Origin: an uncultured Verrucomicrobiota bacterium
GTDB taxonomy: Bacteria; Verrucomicrobiota; Kiritimatiellia; RFP12; UBA1067
Direction: 5' to 3'
NCBI GenBank assembly: GCA_946631535.1
Contig: CAMPAF010000018.1
Coordinates: 1 to 19,682, forward strand
Length of the DNA stretch: 19,682 nt
Numbering within the stretch: the stretch's first letter is position 1; every line of letters begins with the position of its first letter. The position numbers were made by a program, and so were the translations under genes. The notes beneath the pieces are model-generated. The model was not told where the DNA came from, searched no databases, and worked only from the letters and a program-made list of their open reading frames with translations. Below, piece after piece: positions 13,015 through 19,682 of this stretch.

Positions 13015-15609
13015 TTACCGGTACGTCTCGCGGAGGTGCGTCACGGAGAAGGCCTTCTTGAAGGCGTCGAGCGTGAGGCCGGGAACTTTCGGCGAGAACG
13101 TGATCGTGCGAGGCTCGCCCGGGTAGAGCGTGAAGGAGTTGTCGTCGAACTCGCCGCGCGTCCGCCAGACGTTCGCCCACACGAAGAACGCCGGCTTGTC
13201 GGCGGAGAGCGTCACCAGGAACTTGCCGTCCTTTTCGGCGAACGTCGCCTTCACGTCCGTCTTCGCGAGGTCGTGGTTCTTGAAGAAGTCGAACAGCCAT
13301 TCGTTCGAAACCGAGACGGGAGGGACGCAATTCATTGCGTCCGTCGCGGTCGCAGTAAACTGCGGCCCTCCCACGCGGCCGTCCAGGCGCATGCGGAGGA
13401 ACGATTTCCTGCGCGCCGCGTCGTCGCCGAACCCGGAGAGCGGATATGTCCCCACCTTGACGGCGGAGCGCGGGGCGATGCGCACGGTGGGCGTCGAGAA
13501 TGGCGTTCTCTTGCCGCAGAACGACCAGAGGTCGAGCGTGGCCGTTCCCTCGAAGGGAGCATCGTGGTCGTTCACCGCCCACACCTCGATCGTCGAGGGA
13601 TCGCCCCACTTGGGCGCGGCGCTGATAGCCACAGGGGCGTAGGCGCGCTTCATGTTGTAGTGGAGCTGCTTCCACTTGCCGGAGTAGTCGAGCGAGCTCC
13701 AGCTGGCCACCGGCCAGTTGTTGTTGAGTTGCCAGTAGATGACGCCCATGCAGCGCGGCTGCAGGTGGCGCCACGCCTCCACCGCGGTGCGGATGGCCAT
13801 AGCCTGCTGCACCTGCGAGAGGTAGAGCACTGCGTCCACACCCTCCGGGAAGCGGAAGTACCGCAGGATCATCTGAATGATGTACTTGTTGCCGTTGGGG
13901 CACTTCTGGTGGTAGAAGAAGTCGGGCGCCGTGGGATTGAGCTGGTCGGGCGTCACGAACGTGAGCGCCTCCTCCTTCGTCGGATAGCTCTGGAACCCGA
14001 ATTCGCTGCAGAAGCGCGGCCGCACGGTGAAGTAGTGCGAGAACGTCTTGTCGCTGAACCACACCTGCCAGAAGTGCATGTCGCCGGAAGAGTCGTCCTT
14101 CCAGCCGTCGCCGTAGTTGCCAGGACCGAGGCACGGCGAGCTGGGCCAGAAGCAGCGCGTGGGGTCGTACGTGGCGCAGAGCTTCTCCAGCTCCTTCGCG
14201 CGCGCCACGCACAGCTGGATGTTCTGCGCGCGCACCTTCTCGTCCCTGTCGAACCATTTCGCCGCGCCGATGCACTCGTTGTCGCCGCACCAGAGCGCGA
14301 TGGAGGCGTAGTCGCGCAGGTTGCGCAGCTGGTGGGCGAGCTCCTTGCGGACGCCCTCAAGGAAACACTCGTCGCCGGGATACGTGGCGCAGGAGAACAT
14401 GAAGTCGTGCCAGATGAGGATTCCCATCTCGTCGCACAGCTCGTAGAACGCCGGATGCTCGAACTGCCCGCCACCCCACACGCGCAGCATGTTCATGTTC
14501 GCCGCCACCGCCGAACCAAGCAGGTCACGGTAGCGCGCCGTCGTCTGGCGGTTCTCGAACGCGTCGCACGGAATCCAGTCCGCGCCCTTGCAGAAGATCC
14601 GGCGCCCGTTGATCACCACGACCATCGGCTTCCCCTTCTTTCCCGTAGCCGGATCAGGCTCCTTGTCCTCCTCGTTGTACACCTCCGCCTTGCGAAGGCC
14701 GATCCTCTTCGTCGCCGCCGCATCGCCCAGCTTCACGGACAGCCGATAGAGCGGCTGTTCGCCGTACCCCGCAGGCCACCAGAGCTTCGGCTTCTTCACG
14801 TCGAGCGTCAGCGCAACCTTGTTCGCGCCCGGCTTGAGCGTCACCCGCTCGCTCTTCGCCACGTCGCCCAGCGCAACCGACAGCTCCGTCTCGCCGCCCG
14901 CCGGCGACGTCGCTTCCACGGTCACGGTGACGGCGGCGGACGACCAGTCCTTCGCGAAGTCCTGCGTGGTGTACACGTAGTCGATCCGAGCCGTGTCCGC
15001 GGAGATCAGCTTCACCGTTCCCATGAAGCCCGTGTCCATCTGCGTGATGCCCCAGTCCCAGCCGCCGTGGCACTGGACAGTGCGGACAAGATTGATCTTC
15101 TTCACGGTCGCGTTGCAGATATGGTACGCGCGGTCGTAGCGGTTCGTCTCCGCGTACGAGATGCGCTCGGTCGACTCGAACAGCGCCTCGATCGTGTTCG
15201 CGCCGGCCTTCAGGAACGGCTTCACGTCGAAGTCGTACCGCTGGAAGCGGTTCGACGTCTTGCCCACCTCGTGGCCGTTCACCTTCACGGTCGCGAAGCA
15301 GTCCACGTCCTCCAGGCGCAGCGTCACCGCCTTCGCTGCGGCGAAGCCGTCAGGGAGCGTGAACGAGCGCGAGAAGATCCAGTCGGCCCGGCTAGGCCAC
15401 TGCGTGAGCTTCTCGTTCTGCGCGAAGTACGGATCAGGTATGAGCTTCGCCTCGTAGAGCGCAGTGTAGATGCCGCCAGGCACCGCCACCGGGCACGTCA
15501 CCGACGGCTTGTCCGCCTGGACCAGCGTCCATGTCCCAGCGAGGTCGAACTCCGCCGAGGCCGCCGACATGGCGGCCATCGCCGCAAAAACCTGAACCAG
15601 CTTTTTCAT
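13015..15609 (-). CDS. GH2 beta-mannosidase, secreted
   Basis: This 864-aa enzyme of glycoside hydrolase family 2 has the beta-mannosidase layout: an N-terminal jelly-roll domain (WIFSRSFTLP, VKVNGHEVGK), an Ig-like domain (LWWPAGYGEQPLYRL), then the TIM barrel with NMLRVWGGGQFE and WHDFMFSCATYP. The acid/base is Glu445 in WCGDNE (usually GNNE in the family) and the nucleophile is Glu536 in CSEFGFQS; VIYWQLNNNWP follows. It should remove terminal beta-linked mannose from oligosaccharides. A signal peptide (MKKLVQVFAAMAAMSAASA) directs export. The start at 15609 is chosen because AAGGAG lies 7 bases before it; the in-frame ATG at 15615 would sit only one base from that site. It follows upp by 19 bases and runs directly into the kinase gene. 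Confidence 0.92.
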   Translation of the reverse strand: MKKLVQVFAAMAAMSAASAEFDLAGTWTLVQADKPSVTCPVAVPGGIYTALYEAKLIPDPYFAQNEKLTQWPSRADWIFSRSFTLPDGFAAAKAVTLRLEDVDCFATVKVNGHEVGKTSNRFQRYDFDVKPFLKAGANTIEALFESTERISYAETNRYDRAYHICNATVKKINLVRTVQCHGGWDWGITQMDTGFMGTVKLISADTARIDYVYTTQDFAKDWSSAAVTVTVEATSPAGGETELSVALGDVAKSERVTLKPGANKVALTLDVKKPKLWWPAGYGEQPLYRLSVKLGDAAATKRIGLRKAEVYNEEDKEPDPATGKKGKPMVVVINGRRIFCKGADWIPCDAFENRQTTARYRDLLGSAVAANMNMLRVWGGGQFEHPAFYELCDEMGILIWHDFMFSCATYPGDECFLEGVRKELAHQLRNLRDYASIALWCGDNECIGAAKWFDRDEKVRAQNIQLCVARAKELEKLCATYDPTRCFWPSSPCLGPGNYGDGWKDDSSGDMHFWQVWFSDKTFSHYFTVRPRFCSEFGFQSYPTKEEALTFVTPDQLNPTAPDFFYHQKCPNGNKYIIQMILRYFRFPEGVDAVLYLSQVQQAMAIRTAVEAWRHLQPRCMGVIYWQLNNNWPVASWSSLDYSGKWKQLHYNMKRAYAPVAISAAPKWGDPSTIEVWAVNDHDAPFEGTATLDLWSFCGKRTPFSTPTVRIAPRSAVKVGTYPLSGFGDDAARRKSFLRMRLDGRVGGPQFTATATDAMNCVPPVSVSNEWLFDFFKNHDLAKTDVKATFAEKDGKFLVTLSADKPAFFVWANVWRTRGEFDDNSFTLYPGEPRTITFSPKVPGLTLDAFKKAFSVTHLRETYR

Positions 15610-15628
15610 CGTCATGCTCCTTGTGCCT

Positions 15629-16249
15629 TCACAGCGTTCCGAAAATGCGGTCGCCAGCGTCTCCAAGCCCCGGCACGATGTAGAAATGCGAGTTGAGATG
15701 GTCGTCCTTCGCGGCGGTGTACACCGGCACGTCGGGATGATGCTTCTCGAAGTTCGCGATGCCCTCGGGGGCGGAGACGAGATTCAGGAAGATGATCCTC
15801 CTGTATCCGAGCTTCTTGAGCTGCGAGACCGCGTCCACCGCGCTGCCGCCAGTGGCGAACATCGGGTCGATCGTGATGGCCAGCTCGTCGCCCTTTGCGG
15901 GCGGCACCTTGGCGTAGTACGGAACCGGCTCGGCGGTCTCCTCGTTGCGCTGCATGCCAAGCACGCCCACCTTGGCGTAGGGGAGCACGCGCAGCATGGC
16001 GTCGAGCATGCCCATGCCGGCCCGGAGGATCGGCACGAGAACGATGTCCTCCGCCACCTTTCGCCCGACCGTCTTCGCGAGCGGCGTCTGCACCGTCACC
16101 TCTGCGGTCTTCACGTCCCTCAGCGCCTCGTAGGCGAGGAAGGTGGTGATCTCGGACACAAGTTCGCGGAACAGCTTGGGCTGGGTGGCGACGTCGCGCA
16201 TGTACGCCATGCGGTGGTCGACTAGCGGGTGGTGGAGGACAGTCGTCAT
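15629..16249 (-). CDS. upp: Uracil phosphoribosyltransferase
   Basis: This 206-aa protein, the normal length for the family, makes UMP from uracil and PRPP in the cytoplasm (pyrimidine salvage). The typical motifs are all present: VPILRAGMGMLDAML, the PRPP-binding loop IDPMFATGGSA, APEGI, and the C-terminus YIVPGLGDAGDRIFGT. AAGGAGA (16255-16261) with a five-base spacer precedes ATG and overlaps the stop codon of the outer-membrane protein gene, so the two are co-transcribed. It is unusual to find a salvage enzyme between an outer-membrane protein and a secreted beta-mannosidase. There is no sign of a uracil permease or pyrR here, and no attenuator is visible in the 10-base gap. Confidence 0.96.
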   Translation of the reverse strand: MTTVLHHPLVDHRMAYMRDVATQPKLFRELVSEITTFLAYEALRDVKTAEVTVQTPLAKTVGRKVAEDIVLVPILRAGMGMLDAMLRVLPYAKVGVLGMQRNEETAEPVPYYAKVPPAKGDELAITIDPMFATGGSAVDAVSQLKKLGYRRIIFLNLVSAPEGIANFEKHHPDVPVYTAAKDDHLNSHFYIVPGLGDAGDRIFGTL

Positions 16250-16259
16250 TGCAGTCTCC

Positions 16260-17153
16260 TTAGAAGTTGAACGTGACGCCGAACCCGCCCCAGGCGAAGT
16301 CCTTGTACTTGCCGTAGTCGGCGCCGCTGCCGTGGTCCGCGGCGTCGCGCAGGTCCTTGTCGATGACAGAGCAATACGCGACCTTGGCGAAGAGGCCGAC
16401 GTAGTCGTTGATCTTGTAGTTCGCCTCGAGCATGAACTTCATCGTGGCCATGCCGCCGTTGTGGAACTCGGTGAAGCCGGCCGTCGGGAAGCACCAGTTG
16501 TAGCGGTGGTCGCGGTAGACGAACGTGACGGACGGCGTGAGCGTGAGGTTGTCCATGACGTTGCATGCGCGCTTCAGTCCGAACTGCAGGAGGTCGGCGT
16601 TGTTCTCGTGGTACTCGTGCACCCAGTCCAGGAACGGCACCACGAACGGGTTGAGGAGCGCGAAGCTGTGGTTCCAGTCCATCGTCGTGGCCGTGGAGCC
16701 CCACATGTGGTTGTGGCGGCGGTGGGGGTAGTAGTACCAGATGAAGGACGTGCGGTAGTCGAGTCCCCACTTGTTGTTGTCGTCGAACCAGAACGTCTTG
16801 CCGTAGTGGACGTTTGGATCCCATTCGTTGAACGCCTTGCCGTAGCTGCGGCGACGCTTGTCGGTGAGGTCCGTGTTGCACCAGGTGCCGATACCGACGT
16901 AGCCGAGGTCCCAGCCCCTCACGCTCATGTTGATGTTTCCTTCCACGTAGCCCTGCAGCGTCGGCTCGGAGTTGAGAAGCGACCCGTAGAGCTGGTATCC
17001 GGAATACATGCCGTAGTTGCCGAATCCCCAGAACAGCGGATCGTCTTTCTCTTCGACCTGCACTTCAGCCTCGGCGGGAGTGTTCTTCGCGGCGTCTTCC
17101 GCGAAAGCAAAACCGGTCGCGACGATGGCGGCCGTCAACAGCAGTTTCTTCAT
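16260..17153 (-). CDS. Probable outer-membrane beta-barrel protein
   Basis: This 297-aa protein has a signal peptide (MKKLLLTAAIVATGFAFA-EDA) and then an acidic linker. The remainder consists of alternating, aromatic-rich strands (FWGFGNYGMYSGYQLYGSLL, TSFIWYYYPHRR) and ends in Phe within FGVTFNF, a typical C-terminal barrel signature. Nothing identifies the solute; it may be a porin or other transport barrel. Start choice: AAGGAAG about eight bases upstream favours the ATG at 17153 over the one at 17213, which would bury the signal peptide behind 20 extra residues and lies only three bases after the -10 box. It has its own promoter and is the first gene of the upp, beta-mannosidase, kinase and sigma series. 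Being first, and preceded by a 5' hairpin, it is likely to be the most abundant product. Confidence 0.82.
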   Translation of the reverse strand: MKKLLLTAAIVATGFAFAEDAAKNTPAEAEVQVEEKDDPLFWGFGNYGMYSGYQLYGSLLNSEPTLQGYVEGNINMSVRGWDLGYVGIGTWCNTDLTDKRRRSYGKAFNEWDPNVHYGKTFWFDDNNKWGLDYRTSFIWYYYPHRRHNHMWGSTATTMDWNHSFALLNPFVVPFLDWVHEYHENNADLLQFGLKRACNVMDNLTLTPSVTFVYRDHRYNWCFPTAGFTEFHNGGMATMKFMLEANYKINDYVGLFAKVAYCSVIDKDLRDAADHGSGADYGKYKDFAWGGFGVTFNF

Positions 17154-17184
17154 CTTCGACTTCCTTCTTGCGTTTAACGGTGCT

Positions 17185-17204
17185 CCCGAAGCGAAAGCCT
17201 CGGG
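17185..17204 (-). promoter_or_regulatory. 5'-UTR stem-loop of the outer-membrane protein mRNA
   Basis: On the minus strand CCCGAGGC folds on GCTTCGGG around the loop TTTC, eight pairs with one G-T wobble. From the predicted start near 17210 it begins about six bases from the 5' end of the mRNA. A stem at that place resembles the 5' stabiliser known for E. coli ompA mRNA; the functional parallel is inference. Confidence 0.6.
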
Positions 17205-17216
17205 AAATTTCATGCA

Positions 17217-17245
17217 ATTCTACCATAGCCGCCCTTCTGGGGCAA
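17217..17245 (-). promoter_or_regulatory. Promoter of the outer-membrane protein operon
   Basis: On the minus strand TTGCCC (17245-17240), a 17-base spacer and TAGAAT (17222-17217) form a housekeeping promoter with an extended TGG next to the -10. The stretch TATGGTA recurs at the leaderless promoter at 5881-5887. The predicted leader is about 57 nt and carries a stem-loop and the ribosome binding site. Confidence 0.7.
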
Positions 17246-17265
17246 GCGGCGAATGCGCGGGGCGG

Positions 17266-18687
17266 TCAGCCCAGGAACACTCCCTGCGCGCGGAGGCGAG
17301 AGACGAGCGCGGCGGCGTCAAGGGCGCGCGGCGAGACGTTCTCCTTGAGCGCGAGCGCCGCCGCCGTGCCAGCGGCCTCGCCCATCGCCATGCACGGCGG
17401 CATCACGCGGATCGCCGCCGCCGCCACGGACGACGCGGAGACGCACCGCCCCGCCACCAGCAGGTTGTCGACCTTCTTCGGAACGAGGCAACGGTAAGGC
17501 ACTCCGTACCAGTTGCCGTCCCTGATGGTGAGGTATAGCGTCCCGGACGCCCCCTTCCCGCCATGCAGGTCGATGGAGCTTGAGCAGAGGAACACGCTGT
17601 CGGACGGCACCCTGCCCGAGATGACGTCGTCCTTGTCCAGCCGGTACTCGCCCGCCACGTGGCGCGATTCGCGGATGCCGATCGTAGACGCCGTGCAGAG
17701 CAGCCGCACGTCCTGCGCGCCCGGCACGTACTCGCGGAAGAACGCCATGATCTCGCGCACCTGCCGCCGGCCGGCCTCCTCCGCGTCGGAAAGGCTCTGT
17801 GGATCGACCGCGTTCACGCCGTTGAGGCGCGACACGTTCACGAACCACTCGTCCGGCTTCACGCTGCGGTAGATGTTGATGTGGGGACGCGGGATGTGCC
17901 ACTTGCCGTCCGCCTTCGCCTTCCTGAGGAGAGTCTTGAAGCAAAGGACGTCCTTGGGATATTGCCTCCTGACGGCCTCCACGGCCTCTTCCGGCAGGTT
18001 GCCGATGCGAAAGAACATCGTGGCAGGCTGCATAGCGCCGCCTCGCGCTGGATCGCCCAGCTCGCACGGCACGCCCGCGCGGAACGCCACGTCGCCGTCG
18101 CCCGTCGCGTCGACAACCATCTTCGCCAGGATCCGTCGCGGACCCGCCTTGGTGAACACGTCCACGCCAGCGATACGGTCGCCTTCCATCACAGGCGCCG
18201 TGAACGTGGCATGGTACAGCACCTTCACTCCAGCCTCGCGGCAGAGGTCGTCCAGCACGAACTTGAGCGCCTCCGGCTCGAACGGCGTGCAGTGGTCGTG
18301 ACCGGGCACGTGCCAGGCCGCAAACGAAGTGCCGGCCCGCACCTCGCTCGGATGGATGGCCCCTCCGATCGCGACCATGCGCCGCACGATCTCGTCGAAC
18401 AGCCCCCTGATGATCTGCACCTCGCCAGACTTGTCGTAGCACGTCATGAACGGCCCCACTAGGCCCTGAGTGCCCATGCCGCCCAGGCAGTTGCCCTGCT
18501 CGACCACAAGCACGTCCGCGCCGTTGCGCGCCGCCGCCACGGCCGCGCACACGCCCGCAGGCCCGCCGCCGACCACGACGACGTTGCCGGCGACCACCTC
18601 GGGAGGGACGCGCTCCTGCGCGTCCGCAACTCCGCTTCCGATGGCGGCGGCCACTCCGCCGATGAACGCCCTACGCGAGAACTCCAT
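17266..18687 (-). CDS. Tat-exported FAD-dependent oxidoreductase
   Basis: This 473-aa protein belongs to the FAD_oxidored group (PF12831-like). It has a Tat signal (SRRAFIGG, then a hydrophobic stretch to ADA), so it is exported folded with its cofactor. The dinucleotide-binding motif VVVVGGGPAG (36-45) is followed by VVEQGNCLGGMGTQG, and later by VVDATGDGD and the C-terminal FAD-contact block NLLVAGRCVSAS. Relatives are common in polysaccharide-degrading planctomycetes and related phyla; the substrate is generally unknown and cannot be read here. The start at 18687 is set by a GGAAGGGGG site about eight bases upstream and by the Tat signal; the longer frame to 18738 overlaps the previous gene. 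It follows the phosphoesterase gene by 17 bases, forming a pair. A new promoter separates it from the next gene. Confidence 0.9.
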   Translation of the reverse strand: MEFSRRAFIGGVAAAIGSGVADAQERVPPEVVAGNVVVVGGGPAGVCAAVAAARNGADVLVVEQGNCLGGMGTQGLVGPFMTCYDKSGEVQIIRGLFDEIVRRMVAIGGAIHPSEVRAGTSFAAWHVPGHDHCTPFEPEALKFVLDDLCREAGVKVLYHATFTAPVMEGDRIAGVDVFTKAGPRRILAKMVVDATGDGDVAFRAGVPCELGDPARGGAMQPATMFFRIGNLPEEAVEAVRRQYPKDVLCFKTLLRKAKADGKWHIPRPHINIYRSVKPDEWFVNVSRLNGVNAVDPQSLSDAEEAGRRQVREIMAFFREYVPGAQDVRLLCTASTIGIRESRHVAGEYRLDKDDVISGRVPSDSVFLCSSSIDLHGGKGASGTLYLTIRDGNWYGVPYRCLVPKKVDNLLVAGRCVSASSVAAAAIRVMPPCMAMGEAAGTAAALALKENVSPRALDAAALVSRLRAQGVFLG

Positions 18688-18704
18688 GCCGAGGCCCCCT
18701 TCCG

Positions 18705-19682
18705 CTACGCCAGGCGGAACGTGCGAGCCGGCTCGCACGCTGCGCCTGGATAGAACGCCATCGTCACGGCCGCGTCAGACACGTCGAGCCGATAGTGCCC
18801 CGCGCCGTTGTTGTAGAAGTACTCCTTCAGCCCGGAGCGGAAGAAGTCGAGCTCGCGCGTATAGTCCTTGCGCTTTTCCGGCGCCACCCGCGAGATGCCG
18901 AGCTTTCCGTAGTCGGCCGCCTTGTCCTGTATGGGCACGCCTGTCGCCAGTTCCGGCTTCGCCCAGACGGAATTCGCCGTGAACTCCGAAAAGCCGCCGA
19001 ACCTGTTCTCATGGCGGTAGAAGTTCGTCGTGTGCGTGTGGCCGGAGAGAACGATCGCGTGCCGGCGCGACAGCGTCTCGTATAGCCTCGGGCGCGACGC
19101 CTCGCAGTCCTTCCGTCCGCCGAGCCGCCAGCGGTACGAGCCGCCGCACTCAAACGTCGTGAACGGACCATGCGTCACGAGGAACACGCGCCGCGCCTCC
19201 GGATCGGCGCCGATCAGGTCGCAAATCTGGTTTAGGTCCTTCGTCTCGAAGTTGCAGAACACCCACAGGTCCTTGCCCAGCCTGAAGGAGAACGCCGGAT
19301 ACTTCACATCCTTGCCGATCTCGCGCGACATGAACGGCTCCGCGAACTGGAAGTAGGCGTCCCATGCGCCCTTCCCCCGGAAGTCGTGGTTGCCTACGAC
19401 AGTCAGGAACGGGAGGTTGGCGGGATACGGCTCGCGCAGCATCTTGATGCAGTCGTCAAGCATCTTCTTGTGCGTCGGCACGTCGTCGCAGTCGCCCTGG
19501 ATGATGTCGCCCAGCTGAAGGATGAAGCGCGTATCCTGCTCGTGCGCGAGACGCGCGCTGGACGCGAGCAGCTCTCGGCAACGCGCACGCCACATCTCGC
19601 CGTTGCGCCGGAACTCCTCGTGCTGGATCTTCGCCCACTTGTTCGACTCGTCGTAGTGCGAGTGGTACACGCTCTCCGGCTC
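18705..19682 (-). CDS. Calcineurin-like metallophosphoesterase, 5' end outside window
   Basis: The reading frame is open to the right edge of the window (325 codons visible), so the start is outside. The GTG at 19670 is not a credible start, because no ribosome site precedes it and the first metal-binding motif (DxH) has not yet appeared. The later motifs are present: LGDIIQGD, VVGNHDF, VTHGPF and SGHTHTTNF, which bind a di-metal centre and cleave phosphate esters. The section after GHTH (EFTANSVW, then a beta-rich tail) resembles the C-terminal part of secreted PVC phosphoesterases. Whether the protein is exported cannot be told without the N-terminus. It precedes the FAD oxidoreductase gene by 17 bases and is probably co-transcribed with it. 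Confidence 0.9.
   Translation of the reverse strand, partial: EPESVYHSHYDESNKWAKIQHEEFRRNGEMWRARCRELLASSARLAHEQDTRFILQLGDIIQGDCDDVPTHKKMLDDCIKMLREPYPANLPFLTVVGNHDFRGKGAWDAYFQFAEPFMSREIGKDVKYPAFSFRLGKDLWVFCNFETKDLNQICDLIGADPEARRVFLVTHGPFTTFECGGSYRWRLGGRKDCEASRPRLYETLSRRHAIVLSGHTHTTNFYRHENRFGGFSEFTANSVWAKPELATGVPIQDKAADYGKLGISRVAPEKRKDYTRELDFFRSGLKEYFYNNGAGHYRLDVSDAAVTMAFYPGAACEPARTFRLA

Noticed and set aside
12695..14290. 531-codon minus-strand open frame spanning the mannosidase/kinase junction
   Set aside because: It is out of frame with two well-supported genes and has an Arg-rich composition without domains.
12946..15696. 916-codon plus-strand open frame
   Set aside because: It lies antisense to the beta-mannosidase gene, whose motifs are complete. 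The translation is Arg- and Val-rich without any domain, which is typical for antisense frames in GC-rich DNA.
17154..17213. Upstream ATG of the outer-membrane protein frame
   Set aside because: It lies three bases after the -10 box and would place 20 polar residues before the signal peptide. The ATG at 17153 has a ribosome site.
1..19682. CRISPR array, tRNA, rRNA, transposase, prophage or toxin-antitoxin genes
   Set aside because: No regularly spaced repeats, no cloverleaf-type sequences recognised by eye, and no proteins of these families were seen. A dedicated tRNA and ncRNA scan was not possible.

Overview
The window is GC-rich, densely coded bacterial DNA. It carries large secreted LamG-type proteins, carbohydrate-active enzymes, a Tat-exported FAD oxidoreductase, a Ser/Thr kinase with leucine-rich repeats next to an ECF sigma factor, and a Gram-negative lipoprotein and outer-membrane complement. 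This combination suggests a PVC-group bacterium, plausibly Kiritimatiellota from a gut or other polysaccharide-rich habitat. The phylum is an inference from gene content; the window has no rRNA or other marker that settles it.

Layout, plus strand (1-6779): a perfect-consensus promoter (TTGACA, 18 bp, TATAAT) drives an 871-aa secreted LamG-like protein. Next comes a 131-bp near-palindromic element (2827-2957) that contains two GC-rich hairpins with complementary loops and an open 44-codon frame. It sits directly upstream of a 960-aa secreted fusion of an SGNH-type esterase and a WbsX/GH99-like glycosidase-type domain. A secreted protein of unknown function follows, apparently from a leaderless promoter, and ends 9 nt from the stop codon of the convergent minus-strand block.

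Layout, minus strand (6789-19682, listed in transcription order): calcineurin-like phosphoesterase (5' end outside the window) and Tat-exported FAD oxidoreductase; then a promoter with a 5'-UTR hairpin leading a tight series of outer-membrane barrel protein, uracil phosphoribosyltransferase (upp), GH2 beta-mannosidase, Ser/Thr kinase with a transmembrane segment and LRR_5-type repeats, and ECF sigma factor. After these come two tandemly duplicated lipoproteins of unknown family (AT-richer than their surroundings) and an SLC12-type cation-chloride cotransporter with a leaderless-looking promoter.

How the parts may work together: the esterase/glycosidase fusion, beta-mannosidase, FAD enzyme, phosphoesterase and LamG protein fit mannose-containing or acylated glycan use outside the cytoplasm. 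The most interesting candidate system is the kinase, ECF sigma and twin-lipoprotein block. Both lipoprotein genes share an upstream element, GTAAT-N16-CGTATA, with identical spacing and an ECF-like -10 sequence. A membrane LRR kinase could therefore control a sigma factor that switches on the lipoprotein pair; this regulatory link is inference. No tRNA, rRNA, CRISPR array, transposase or prophage gene was seen. No gap between genes exceeds about 230 bases.
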